From Microbacterium sp. Leaf159 (GTDB taxonomy: Bacteria > Actinomycetota > Actinomycetes > Actinomycetales > Microbacteriaceae), in assembly GCF_001423615.1 (NCBI RefSeq), contig NZ_LMOU01000001.1, positions 2,726,436-2,790,435 on the forward strand: a DNA stretch of 64,000 nt. Direction: 5' to 3'. Shown here in pieces: positions 51,476-59,415 of this stretch. The stretch's first letter is position 1, and the number at the start of each line of letters is the position of its first letter. Both the position numbers and the translations under genes were made by a program. The notes below the pieces were generated by a model. It ran no database searches. It saw only the letters and a program-made list of their open reading frames with translations, and was not told where the DNA came from.

Positions 51476-52891
51476 ATGAGGATCACGCGTCGCACACTGC
51501 TGATCGGCGCCGGAGCCGGTGTCCTGGGAGTCCTGTTGGCCTCCTGCACGCCCGAGCCGGCGCCGTCGCCCACGCCCGACCGCTCGCCGACCCCGAAGCC
51601 GACGAGCGACGCGATCACCCCGGCGGCGTTCGCCCGCAGCTCGTGGTCGACCGACCCCTTCGCGCTGGGAGCTGCGAGCTTCACGCCGGTGGGCACCCAG
51701 GCGACCGCCCGCGACGCGCTGGCCGAGCCGATCGATGACCGCCTGTTCCTGTCGGGCGAGGCGACCGACTCGGAGGCTCCCGGCACGATGGCCGCCGCGC
51801 TCCGCTCGGGTGAACGGGCTGCCGAGCAGCTCCTGCGTGCGGCAGACGCGGGTGAACGCGTCGCGGTCATCGGCGCGGGACTCGCCGGTGCGACCGCCGC
51901 CTCGCGACTCGTCGCCGACGGGCTGCAGGTCACCGTCTTCGAGGCGCGCGACCGTGTCGGGGGCCGCATCCACTCGGTCGTCGACGACAAGGCGTGGCCG
52001 TTCCCGGCGCAGCTCGGAGGCTGGCTCTTCGTCGCCTCCGACAACGCTCTGCTCGACTCCCTGAACGCGCTCGACATCCGCACCGCGCCGATCGCCGGAT
52101 CGCTGTGGCGATCGAGCGAGGGCGACGTCGGCGCGGTGTCCGCCGAGCCCGTGCAGGCCGCCATCGCCACGGCCCAGCAGGGGCTGACCGACACGTCGCT
52201 CGAGGATGCGCTCACCGCGGCCGGCGCCGATCCGACCGAACCCGGGCTCGCGGCCCTGCTCGCCTCGATCGCCGCATCGTCCGGGGCCGACGCCGACGAG
52301 GCGTCGACCTGGTTCCCGCCGATCCTCCCCGCCGACGAGTACACCGCACCTCTCGCCGATCTGACCCCCGTCGTCGAGGGCCTGCTCGAGGGCGCCAAGC
52401 TGAGCCTGTCGTCGCCGGTCAGTCGGGTCGCGTACGACGAGGCCGGGGTCAGCCTCGGCATCGCCTCGGGAGAATCGCTGTCGTTCGACCGGGTGCTCAT
52501 CACGGTGCCGCTCGGCGTGCTCAAGAGCGAGGGGCTGCAGTTCGCCCCGGCGCTGCCGTTCGGCCACCGCGGCGCGATCGACGACCTGGGCATGGGGCGC
52601 ATCGAGACCGTGTGGCTGCGCTTCGACGATCCGCTCATCGCGGCGACCCCGCCGGCGGAGGGCGAGACGGAGGGCGAGACGGATGCCGCCGCCGAACCCG
52701 CGATCTGGCATGTCGTCGGCGGCGACGTGTCGATCCGCACCTGGATCAACCTCGCTCCGGCGACCGGCGAGAACATCGTGGTGGGCCTCGTCGGGGGAGA
52801 TGCGGCGGCGGACTTCGCCGAGCTCGACGACCAGAAAGCGCTGGAGGCGGCCATCGCGTCGCTCGCGCCGTTCCTGACGGCGCCTGCCTGA
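51476..52891 (+). CDS. Secreted FAD amine oxidase-like lipoprotein with permuted domain order
   Basis: 471 residues. MRITRRTLLI has a twin-arginine and the signal ends LLASC (Cys24), so a folded, Tat-exported lipoprotein is likely. Next comes SSWSTDPFALGAASFTPVGT (54-73), then EPIDDRLFLSGEATDSEAPG (84-103) and AALRSGERAAEQL, which is normally the C-terminal end of flavin amine oxidases. Only then does the dinucleotide-binding VAVIGAGLAGATAASRL (129-145) and EARDRVGGRIHS appear, which is normally N-terminal. The rest follows the usual order (VLITVPLGVLK, IDDLGMGRIETVWLRF, VVGLVGGDAAADF) and stops at residue 471 where the missing segment would begin. The TATCGT box is 9 bases upstream. Confidence 0.8.
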   Translation: MRITRRTLLIGAGAGVLGVLLASCTPEPAPSPTPDRSPTPKPTSDAITPAAFARSSWSTDPFALGAASFTPVGTQATARDALAEPIDDRLFLSGEATDSEAPGTMAAALRSGERAAEQLLRAADAGERVAVIGAGLAGATAASRLVADGLQVTVFEARDRVGGRIHSVVDDKAWPFPAQLGGWLFVASDNALLDSLNALDIRTAPIAGSLWRSSEGDVGAVSAEPVQAAIATAQQGLTDTSLEDALTAAGADPTEPGLAALLASIAASSGADADEASTWFPPILPADEYTAPLADLTPVVEGLLEGAKLSLSSPVSRVAYDEAGVSLGIASGESLSFDRVLITVPLGVLKSEGLQFAPALPFGHRGAIDDLGMGRIETVWLRFDDPLIAATPPAEGETEGETDAAAEPAIWHVVGGDVSIRTWINLAPATGENIVVGLVGGDAAADFAELDDQKALEAAIASLAPFLTAPA

Positions 52892-52950
52892 CCGGCATCC
52901 CGGCACGCCGGCGGGCCCCGGCTCAGACCTCAGTTCTCAGACCGGAGCCC

Positions 52951-53595
52951 TCAGACCTCGGGGCGCTCGTGCCCTCGCCGTCGCATCCTGCTGACGAGCA
53001 CGATCACGGTGGCGACCAGCGCGAAGATCGCGAGCGCGATGCCGCTGGTGATCAGGAACTCCGGGGGGCCCGACACCTGCCGCGGGTCGAGGAAGTAATA
53101 CGGATACCAGCCCACCGAGGGGCCGCGCCACAGTGTCACACCACCCCAGGCGAGCGGGAACGCGAGCGCCGTCGGCACCACCCACCACGGCACTCCGCGA
53201 TGCCCCGGCGTGAGCACCCAGGCCAGCGCCGTGCACGCGGGCAGCCAGAAGTGCAGCACCTGATCCGACCACGGCACGTCGACCCGGATGCCGCGGAGAC
53301 CTGCCTGCCAGACGATCAGCGCGAAAGCGAGTCCGGCGGTGATCGTCCAGGTGAGCACGAGAGCCAGCGATACGGTGAACCACCGCGGATCGGTCGCGCG
53401 GATGAAGGCCAGCACCGCTCCGATCAGCAGCACCACGACGAGTGCGCAGTTGGACTGCACGGTCAGATAGGCGAAGAAGTTCTCGCCGGCGATGGTCCGC
53501 GAGCTCAGCCCCCAGAACAGCCGGTGCACGAGTGCGACCGTGCAGACGGTGGCCGTGGCCAGGCGCAGCACGCCGAAGAGCGATCGTGCCCTCAC
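52951..53595 (-). CDS. Pr6Pr-family membrane protein
   Basis: 214 residues with six hydrophobic segments. The pattern FFAYLTVQSNCALVVVLLIGAVLA followed by WTITAGLAFALIVWQAGL, HFWLPACTALAWVLTP and WYPYYFLDPRQV matches what I recall of the Pr6Pr (F420-dependent/FAR-17a-like) group of putative membrane proteins. Function not established. Starts with GTG; a basic C-terminal tail (RMRRRGHERPEV). It converges on the amine oxidase gene. The short gap holds three GGTCTGAG copies on its strand but no clear terminator. Confidence 0.7.
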   Translation of the reverse strand: MRARSLFGVLRLATATVCTVALVHRLFWGLSSRTIAGENFFAYLTVQSNCALVVVLLIGAVLAFIRATDPRWFTVSLALVLTWTITAGLAFALIVWQAGLRGIRVDVPWSDQVLHFWLPACTALAWVLTPGHRGVPWWVVPTALAFPLAWGGVTLWRGPSVGWYPYYFLDPRQVSGPPEFLITSGIALAIFALVATVIVLVSRMRRRGHERPEV

Positions 53596-53801
53596 CTTCG
53601 CCCCTGCCCCTTCCCGGCTGCGCCCATCGTCGTCCCGAGCGCGAACCGCGCCATCCGGCGAGTCTACGGAAGCCCGCGGGTGCGGGGGCTGCGGCGACCC
53701 GCATTCAGGAGATGGAAAAGTGCTCTTCCTAGCGTGAGAGCAGGGATCGACCCTGCTCCGCGCCTGGCGCGCGGTGTCCTGCCACGAAGGAACATCTCCT
53801 C

Positions 53802-54242
53802 ATGACGAACACCACCGCCCCCTCTGCCGCCACCTCGCTCGGACTCCTCGTCCTTCGCGTCGTGGTCGGCGCTGTCTTCGCCGCTCATGGAGCGCAGAAG
53901 ATCTTCGAATACACGATCCCCGGAACCATCGGCAGCTTCGCCGGCATGGGGGTGCCTCTGCCCGAGATCGCCGCACCCGTCGTCGCGTTCATCGAGCTGA
54001 TCGGCGGAATCCTGCTGGCGCTCGGCCTCTTCACGCGCCCCGTCGGCATCCTGCTCGCCGTCGACATGGTCGTGGCACTGTTCGCCGTGCACCTTCCCGC
54101 CGGCCTCTGGGTCGGCGAGGGCGGCTACGAGTTCGTCGCGGTGCTCGGCGTCGCCGCGCTCGCGCTGGCGTTCACCGGCGCCGGGCGCTTCTCGCTCGAC
54201 GGCGCGTTCCTGCGCGGTCGCGTGCCGGCCTGGCTCAGCTGA
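53802..54242 (+). CDS. DoxX family membrane protein
   Basis: 146 residues, four helices, starting LGLLVLRVVVGAVFAAHGAQKIFEY, which is the DoxX signature, with IAAPVVAFIELIGGILLALGLFTRPVG. DoxX-like proteins are linked to quinone/thiol redox stress in other actinobacteria, with unclear mechanism here. There is a good Shine-Dalgarno (GAAGGAAC) and a hairpin after the stop. Confidence 0.88.
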   Translation: MTNTTAPSAATSLGLLVLRVVVGAVFAAHGAQKIFEYTIPGTIGSFAGMGVPLPEIAAPVVAFIELIGGILLALGLFTRPVGILLAVDMVVALFAVHLPAGLWVGEGGYEFVAVLGVAALALAFTGAGRFSLDGAFLRGRVPAWLS

Positions 54243-54269
54243 CTGCGAGGCCGTGCTCAGCGAAAGCCG

Positions 54270-54300
54270 AGAGGGGGAGCGTCGTCGCGGCGCTCCCTCT
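54270..54300 (+). terminator. Hairpin after doxX-like gene
   Basis: AGAGGGGGAGCG (54270-54281) and CGCTCCCTCT (54291-54300), a 10-bp stem with a 2-base bulge and 9-base loop, upstream of the GntR operator. Confidence 0.6.
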
Positions 54301-54321
54301 GCTGTCTCACCCGTGTGTATC

Positions 54322-54338
54322 CTGTCAACAGTTAACAG
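54322..54338. promoter_or_regulatory. Operator in front of GntR gene (autoregulation)
   Basis: CTGTCAAC-A-GTTAACAG, one mismatch, 10 bases before the gntR GTG and overlapping its leader. It shares the GTTAAC core with the perfect palindrome before the transport genes. Confidence 0.7.
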
Positions 54339-54347
54339 GAGGTCACC

Positions 54348-55013
54348 GTGACAGAGACCGTCAAGCGCGGAGAGTCCCTCGGCGCGCAGGTGGCGCAGGT
54401 CCTGCGCCAGCGCATCGTCCGCGGAGAGCTGGCACCCGGCGCGCGGATCACCGAGGAGGCGCTCGCCGAGGAGTTCTCGGTGAGCAGAGGGCCTATCCGC
54501 GACGCGCTCACCCAGCTCAGCTTCGAGAAGCTCGTCGAGGTGCAGCGCCCGCGCGGCGTATACATCACCGGACTCTCGCAGGACGACGTCGACCAGCTGT
54601 ACAGCCTGCGGGGCGCTCTCGAGCAGCTGGCGCTCTCGCGGGCCATGAGGGTCGACGACGACGCGCGCTGGGCGGCGATGGCCGCCGCCGTCGGGCGGAT
54701 GGGGGCTGCGGCCGACGTCGGCGATCACGCGGCCTTCGTCGCCGCCGACCTCCAGTTCCACTCGGAGATCTACGCGCTGGCCGACCACCCGCGACTGCAG
54801 GGGGCCTGGAGCCAGTATCTGCCGACCTTCGCCTCCCTCCTCGAGGTCACGATCAACCACGATGACGACCTCCACGAGTCATCCGACGACCACATGAAGC
54901 TCATGGACGTGATGCGCTCCGGCACGCCGGAGGAGGCGGCCGCGGTGCTGACCGCGCATCTCGACGGCGCCCGCGATCGGATGCTGAGCGAGCTCGCCGA
55001 CCGGCCGACCTGA
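54348..55013 (+). CDS. GntR/FadR-family regulator of the transporter operon
   Basis: 221 residues. N-terminal GntR winged helix (about 10-75): LGAQVAQVLRQRIVRGELAPGARITEEALAEEFSVSRGPIRDALTQL (split at ITEE), FEKLVEVQRPRGVYI. C-terminal FCD ligand domain (about 90-215) with metal-binding pattern DLQFHSEIYALADHPRL and ...DDHMKLMDVMRSG. Probably senses the carboxylic acid that the tripartite transporter imports and controls it through the palindrome at 55125. Start GTG, RBS AGGAGG. Confidence 0.9.
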   Translation: MTETVKRGESLGAQVAQVLRQRIVRGELAPGARITEEALAEEFSVSRGPIRDALTQLSFEKLVEVQRPRGVYITGLSQDDVDQLYSLRGALEQLALSRAMRVDDDARWAAMAAAVGRMGAAADVGDHAAFVAADLQFHSEIYALADHPRLQGAWSQYLPTFASLLEVTINHDDDLHESSDDHMKLMDVMRSGTPEEAAAVLTAHLDGARDRMLSELADRPT

Positions 55014-55035
55014 TCGCGAGCCGGCGGGCCCGCCT

Positions 55036-55110
55036 CGATCAGCAGAGCTTCGACCAGCAGAGCTTCGGTCAGCAGGGCTTCGATCAGCAGGGCTTCGATC
55101 AGCAGGCCTC
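55036..55110 (+). repeat. Five tandem 15-bp repeats downstream of gntR
   Basis: Copies CGATCAGCAGAGCTT-like at 55036, 55051, 55066, 55081 and 55096, in a non-coding gap. Each is a multiple of three and reads as a DQQ(S/G)F-type unit in one frame, but that frame has no start. Confidence 0.85.
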
Positions 55111-55124
55111 GGATCGTCGCTCTG

Positions 55125-55150
55125 AGTGTTGACTGTTAACAGTCAACACT
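55125..55150. promoter_or_regulatory. 26-bp perfect palindrome, GntR operator for transport genes
   Basis: Half AGTGTTGACTGTT (55125-55137) is followed at once by its exact reverse complement to 55150. It contains the -35 of the promoter below. Confidence 0.9.
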
Positions 55151-55158
55151 GCTACGGT
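55129..55158 (+). promoter_or_regulatory. Promoter of the TctC-TctB-TctA operon
   Basis: TTGACT (55129-55134), 18 bases, TACGGT (55153-55158). The -35 lies inside the palindrome, so repressor binding would exclude RNA polymerase. Confidence 0.6.
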
Positions 55159-55200
55159 CGGGATGTCGACAACAAGGTCGACCCACGTAGAGGAGCAAAG

Positions 55201-56169
55201 ATGCCCCGCATGCGCATCACCCGGGCGGCCGCCGCGATCGCGGCCGTCGCCGCCACCGCTCTCGTCCTGTCGGCCTGCACCAAGGTCGAAGAGGGTGAGG
55301 ATGCGGCATCCGCCTTTCCCGAGAACGACATCCGCCTGATCATCCAGGCCAACCCCGGCGGCGGGTCCGACCTGTCGTCTCGCGCCCTCGCCACCGAGCT
55401 CGAGGGGATCCTCGGCGTCAGCGTCATCCCCGAGAACATGCCGGGTGCCGCAGGGGCGCTCGCCATGGAGTACGTCGGTGCGCAGGACCCGGACGGCTAT
55501 GTGATCGGCTTCGCGCCGGTCGAGATCGCCATGCTGAACACGACGCAGGGCGCGAACGTGCTGCCGGAGGACTTCGACCTCCTCGGCCAGATCATGCTCG
55601 CTCCCGGCGTCATCACGGTGGGAGCGAACAGCGGCATCGAGTCGCTGGAAGACCTCGTCGCCCAGGCGAAGTCCGGGGCCGTCACGGTCGCGAACTCCGG
55701 TGCGGGCTCGATCTGGGAAGCCGCGACCATCGGCCTCGGCGATGCCACCGACTCGACCTTCACGCCCGTGCCGTACGACGGTGGAGCGACGGCCGTCGCA
55801 GCCGCAGCCTCCGGCGAGACGGTCGCCGCCGTGTCGGGACTCGGCGAAGCACTCGCGCAGGGCGAGGCCGTGCGCATCCTCGGTGTCATGAACGACGAGC
55901 GTCACCCCGATGCCGAAGACGTGCCCACGGTCGACGAGGCGATCGGCGAAGACGTGGTCTTCGGCGGCTGGGGCGGCATCTACGCCCCGAAGGGCCTGCC
56001 GGACGACGTGAAGAGCGAGCTCGAGGCCGCCGTCAAGGAGGCCGTCGAGTCCGACACCTACCAGCAGTTCCAGAAGGACGCCGGCAACCTCGTGGTCTAC
56101 CGTGACTCGGCCGAGTGGACGACGTTCGTCGACGAGCAGTTCGACCTCTTCAAGGACCTCCTGGGCTGA
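55201..56169 (+). CDS. tctC: Tripartite tricarboxylate transporter substrate-binding lipoprotein
   Basis: 322 residues. Lipobox LVLSAC with Cys26, then acidic linker. TctC/BugD-like domain: IRLIIQANPGGGSDLSSRALATELE (cleft loop, about 40-65), VIPENMPGAAGALAMEYV, GYVIGFAPVEIAMLN, GVITVGANSGIESLEDLVAQAK and WGGIYAPKGLPDDVKSELEAAVKE. Binds a carboxylic or aldonic acid outside the cell for TctAB. Start at 55201 is fixed by GAGGAG 5 bases upstream; the frame is open earlier. Followed by a strong hairpin. Confidence 0.93.
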   Translation: MPRMRITRAAAAIAAVAATALVLSACTKVEEGEDAASAFPENDIRLIIQANPGGGSDLSSRALATELEGILGVSVIPENMPGAAGALAMEYVGAQDPDGYVIGFAPVEIAMLNTTQGANVLPEDFDLLGQIMLAPGVITVGANSGIESLEDLVAQAKSGAVTVANSGAGSIWEAATIGLGDATDSTFTPVPYDGGATAVAAAASGETVAAVSGLGEALAQGEAVRILGVMNDERHPDAEDVPTVDEAIGEDVVFGGWGGIYAPKGLPDDVKSELEAAVKEAVESDTYQQFQKDAGNLVVYRDSAEWTTFVDEQFDLFKDLLG

Positions 56170-56182
56170 CCGGCCCGGGAAC

Positions 56183-56210
56183 GCGGGGCCGGTCTCATCG
56201 CCGGCCCCGC
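56183..56210 (+). terminator. Strong hairpin between tctC and tctB
   Basis: GCGGGGCCGG (56183-56192) and CCGGCCCCGC (56201-56210), perfect 10 bp, 8-base loop, 14 bases after the tctC stop, no T-tract. Likely partial terminator or mRNA protector, as after the binding protein at 23195. Confidence 0.7.
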
Positions 56211-56248
56211 ACTATCCCCGCCGCACGTCAGACCAGGGAAGGAGAACC

Positions 56249-56794
56249 ATGTCCCACGCCGATTCCACCCCCTCGGTCGAGAGGGTCGATCAGGACGAAC
56301 ACCAGGGCGCACCGGCGTCCAGACCGCTCGAGATCGTCTTCGGGGTCGTCTCCCTGGCCTTCAGCGCCGGCTACCTGTTCCTCGCCACCCAGATCCCGCT
56401 GCGCCGCGAGGCGCTCCCCGGCCAGATCGACGCACGCTTCTGGCCCATGGTCATCGCCGTCACGGCCGTCGTCATCTCCCTCGCCATCCTCGCGATCGCG
56501 ATCACCCGACCCGCTCCCGGCCGTGAGGATCTCGATCGCATCCAGCCGGGTGGCACGGTCCGCGTGATCGCCACCCTCGCGATCGCCGGCGCCTTCATCG
56601 CCGTGTGGTCGCTCGGATCCGTCATCCTCTTCGGCTACCGCATCGAGGTCTTCCCGATCGCCGCAGCCGTGCTGATGGCCGCCCTCATGCTCCTCTACGG
56701 TCACCGCCGCTGGCTGAGCCTGATCATCTACTCCGTCTCCGTCACGGCGTTCGTCTACGTCGTGTTCGGCATGCTCCTGAGGATCCCGCTGTGA
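56249..56794 (+). CDS. tctB: Tripartite tricarboxylate transporter small membrane subunit TctB
   Basis: 181 residues with four helices (about 27-47, 67-88, 106-127 and 130-150 plus a last segment). ARFWPMVIAVTAVVISLAILAIAI and the Gly/Arg-rich loop are typical of TctB, which is poorly conserved. It overlaps tctA by GTGA. RBS AGGGAAGGAG. Confidence 0.88.
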   Translation: MSHADSTPSVERVDQDEHQGAPASRPLEIVFGVVSLAFSAGYLFLATQIPLRREALPGQIDARFWPMVIAVTAVVISLAILAIAITRPAPGREDLDRIQPGGTVRVIATLAIAGAFIAVWSLGSVILFGYRIEVFPIAAAVLMAALMLLYGHRRWLSLIIYSVSVTAFVYVVFGMLLRIPL

Positions 56795-58446
56795 ACGCGC
56801 TCATGGAGGGGCTGAACTCGCTCCTCGACATCTCGATCCTGCTCTACATGCTGGTGGGGCTCCTGCTCGGCTTCATGGTCGGCGCCTTCCCCGGGATCAC
56901 CGCGACCATGGCCGTGGCGCTCGCCGCCGGATTCACGCTCACGCTCGAGCCCGTGCAGGGCCTCGCCGTGCTGCTGACGATCTACGTCGCCGCCAACTTC
57001 GGCGACCGGGTGCCCTCGATCCTCATCAACACCCCCGGCACGCCTGCGTCGATCGCCACCACGCTCGACGGCTATCCGATGGCCAAGCAGGGGAGGGCGG
57101 GACTCGCGCTGACGATCTCGGCGATCGTGTCGGCCGTCGGCATCCTCGCCTCTCTGGTGCTGTTCGCGGTCGCCGCCGTGCCGATCGCCAGCTTCGCCCG
57201 CGACTACTTCAAGTCGCCCGAGCTGTTCGCGCTGGTGGTCTTCGGCATCTCGATCATGATCGGCATCTCGTCGAAGTCGATGCTCAAGGGCATCCTCGCC
57301 GGTCTCTTCGGCCTCATGCTCGGCACCGTCGGGACGTATGCCGCCACGGCCGACCAGCGCTTCACGTTCGGGGTGCTCGAACTGGTCGAGGGCGTCAACT
57401 TCATCGCCGTCATCATCGGCCTCTTCGGCATCGCCGAGCTCTTCGACCAGCTGCTCACCTACCGCAAGAGCAACGTGCGCCCCATCTCGAGCCTCGGTCG
57501 CTGGTGGCCGAATCGCTCGGAGCTGAAGCAGAGCGGACGAGCCACCGCGGTCGGCGGCGCGGTCGGTCTCGGCGTCGGTCTCATCCCGGCGGCGGGTGGC
57601 GACATCGCCGGCCTCATCGGCTGGGAGCGCGCGCGCAAGGCGTCGAAGCACCCCGAGATGTTCGGCAAGGGATCGATCGAGGGCGTCGCCGCCTCCGACA
57701 CCGCATCGAGCGCCACGCTCGGCGGTTCGCTCACGACCACCATGGCGCTCGGCATCCCCGGCGACTCGGTGATGGCCGTGATGATCGGCTCGATGATCAT
57801 CTGGGGCATCACCCCCGGACCCACGCTGTTCACGAACCGCCCCGACCTCGTGGTCTCGATCGTCGGCATCATGCTCGTCGCGACCCTGCTCTCGCTCGGC
57901 CTGAGCCTCGTGCGCATGAAGGGCATGGTGAAGCTGCTCGACGTGCCGCAGCCGTACCTGTGGAGCGGCATCCTGATCTTCTGCATCATCGGCACGTATG
58001 CCACCTCGAACAGCCTGTCGACCGTCGTGACGATGCTCGTCTTCGGTGTGATCGGAGTGCTGCTCAAGCGGATGCAGGTGCCCGCGGGCCCGATCGTGCT
58101 CGGCCTGCTGCTCGGTCCGCTCGCCGAGGAGAACCTGGCCCGCACCCTCGCCATCCTCCCGACCCGACCGTTCTTCGAGGTCGTCAGCCCGATCGCGATC
58201 GTGCTTCTCGTGCTCGCGGTGCTGTCGATCGTGATGCCGGCCATCCGCGCCGCCCGCACGCCCCGTGCCGAGCGCGCCTCGCTGGAGGACTCGATCCTCC
58301 AGGCCGAGAGCCGCGAGCAGATCGAGAAGGCGCACGGCGAGCTCGCCGCCGACCCCGACCTGCTCACCTCCACCGTGCGCAACGTCGACACCTCAGCCCG
58401 CGCCGCCCGCAAGGCTCGCAAGAACTCCAAGGAGAACGAGAAGTGA
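56791..58446 (+). CDS. tctA: Tripartite tricarboxylate transporter large membrane subunit TctA
   Basis: 551 residues, about 12 helices. The signature GAFPGITATMAVALAAGFTL near 34 and the second half-repeat GIPGDSVMAVMIGSMIIWGITPGPTLF are conserved. Between them ILINTPGTPASIATTLDGYPMAKQGRAG (split) is the TctA motif. GTG start overlapping tctB. The C-terminal 80 residues are hydrophilic and charged. It ends overlapping the next gene (GTGA), so transporter and enzyme form one unit. Confidence 0.95.
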   Translation: MNALMEGLNSLLDISILLYMLVGLLLGFMVGAFPGITATMAVALAAGFTLTLEPVQGLAVLLTIYVAANFGDRVPSILINTPGTPASIATTLDGYPMAKQGRAGLALTISAIVSAVGILASLVLFAVAAVPIASFARDYFKSPELFALVVFGISIMIGISSKSMLKGILAGLFGLMLGTVGTYAATADQRFTFGVLELVEGVNFIAVIIGLFGIAELFDQLLTYRKSNVRPISSLGRWWPNRSELKQSGRATAVGGAVGLGVGLIPAAGGDIAGLIGWERARKASKHPEMFGKGSIEGVAASDTASSATLGGSLTTTMALGIPGDSVMAVMIGSMIIWGITPGPTLFTNRPDLVVSIVGIMLVATLLSLGLSLVRMKGMVKLLDVPQPYLWSGILIFCIIGTYATSNSLSTVVTMLVFGVIGVLLKRMQVPAGPIVLGLLLGPLAEENLARTLAILPTRPFFEVVSPIAIVLLVLAVLSIVMPAIRAARTPRAERASLEDSILQAESREQIEKAHGELAADPDLLTSTVRNVDTSARAARKARKNSKENEK

Positions 58447-59312
58447 CCCGCTACGACATCCTCACCGCCGTGCCCACCGCCTTCCACAGCGACGGCGCAC
58501 TCGACCTCGAGGGGTCGCGAGCGATCTTCCGGTTCGTCGCCGAGTCGGGCAACGAGGGCGCCTTCGTCCTCGGCACGACGGGCGAGTTCCCCGCCGTCGA
58601 CGCGACCGAATTCGCGGCGATCGTCGAGGCCGCGCTGGCCGAGCTGAAGGACCGGATGCGCGTCGTCGTGCATGTCGGCCAGCCCAGCACGTTCGAGGCG
58701 CTGCGTCTGGTCGAGATCGCCAAGGGCCTCGGTGCGACGGAGTTCGCCGCCCTCACCCCGTACTACCTCAAGGCGACGGACGACTCGATCTACGACTACT
58801 TCGCGGCGCTGTCTGACGCGATCGGCGACGGTCGGCTCTACGTCTACATCTATCCGGCGCGCAGCGGCAACCCGGTCTCGGTCGAGCTTCTCGCACGCCT
58901 CGCCGAGCTGCCCAACATCGTGGGTGCCAAGGTCAGCGAGCTCTCGCTCGACGAGATCGCCGCCTACCGCGCCGCGGTCCCCGCCGACTTCGATCTGTAC
59001 ACCGGTGCCGACCGCGACCTGATCGCCGCCGTGCAGGTGGGCGCGCAGGGGGTCGTCTCGGGGGTCTCGTCGGTCACGCCGAAACCGTTCCGCGCCCTGG
59101 CAGACGCCGGCCGCTCGGGCGATGCCGACGCGATCGCCGCCGCCCAGGCCGCGGTCGACGACGTCGTCTCGCTCATCGGCGGGGACATGGCGCGCATGAA
59201 GGAGGCGTACCGGGTGCTCGACGTCGTCGACACGCACTGCCGCATGGCGATCGCCGAGCCGACGGATGCTGAACGCCGGGCCGTCGCCCAGGTGGTGGCC
59301 GCGCACCGCTAG
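58443..59312 (+). CDS. DapA-family aldolase/dehydratase, probable 5-dehydro-4-deoxyglucarate dehydratase-like
   Basis: 289-residue class I aldolase. GTTGE at 44-48, catalytic Tyr in YVYIYPARSG (137) and Schiff-base Lys in VGAKVSE (163), all in place. The group includes dihydrodipicolinate synthase, KDG aldolases and KDGluc dehydratase. Its genetic coupling to a tricarboxylate transporter and a FCD-type regulator points to catabolism of the imported acid, splitting it to pyruvate or 2-ketoglutarate semialdehyde. The exact substrate is not decidable. Confidence 0.85.
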   Translation: MTRYDILTAVPTAFHSDGALDLEGSRAIFRFVAESGNEGAFVLGTTGEFPAVDATEFAAIVEAALAELKDRMRVVVHVGQPSTFEALRLVEIAKGLGATEFAALTPYYLKATDDSIYDYFAALSDAIGDGRLYVYIYPARSGNPVSVELLARLAELPNIVGAKVSELSLDEIAAYRAAVPADFDLYTGADRDLIAAVQVGAQGVVSGVSSVTPKPFRALADAGRSGDADAIAAAQAAVDDVVSLIGGDMARMKEAYRVLDVVDTHCRMAIAEPTDAERRAVAQVVAAHR

Positions 59313-59341
59313 GAGAGCGGCCGGAGAGACCGGGAGGGGTG

Positions 59342-59367
59342 GGCGGCGTGGCTTCGGTCGGGCCGCC
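59342..59367 (+). terminator. Weak hairpin after the DapA-family gene
   Basis: GGCGGC (59342-59347) and GCCGCC (59362-59367), with TTCTCCC following. Confidence 0.35.
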
Positions 59368-59415
59368 TTCTCCCTGCCGGTGGTTCTCATAGCCGGCACG
59401 GGGGAGGATGGGTTC

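Noticed and set aside
55036..55110. Tandem 15-bp repeats considered as a CRISPR-like array
   Set aside because: Units are directly adjacent without spacers and too short for CRISPR.
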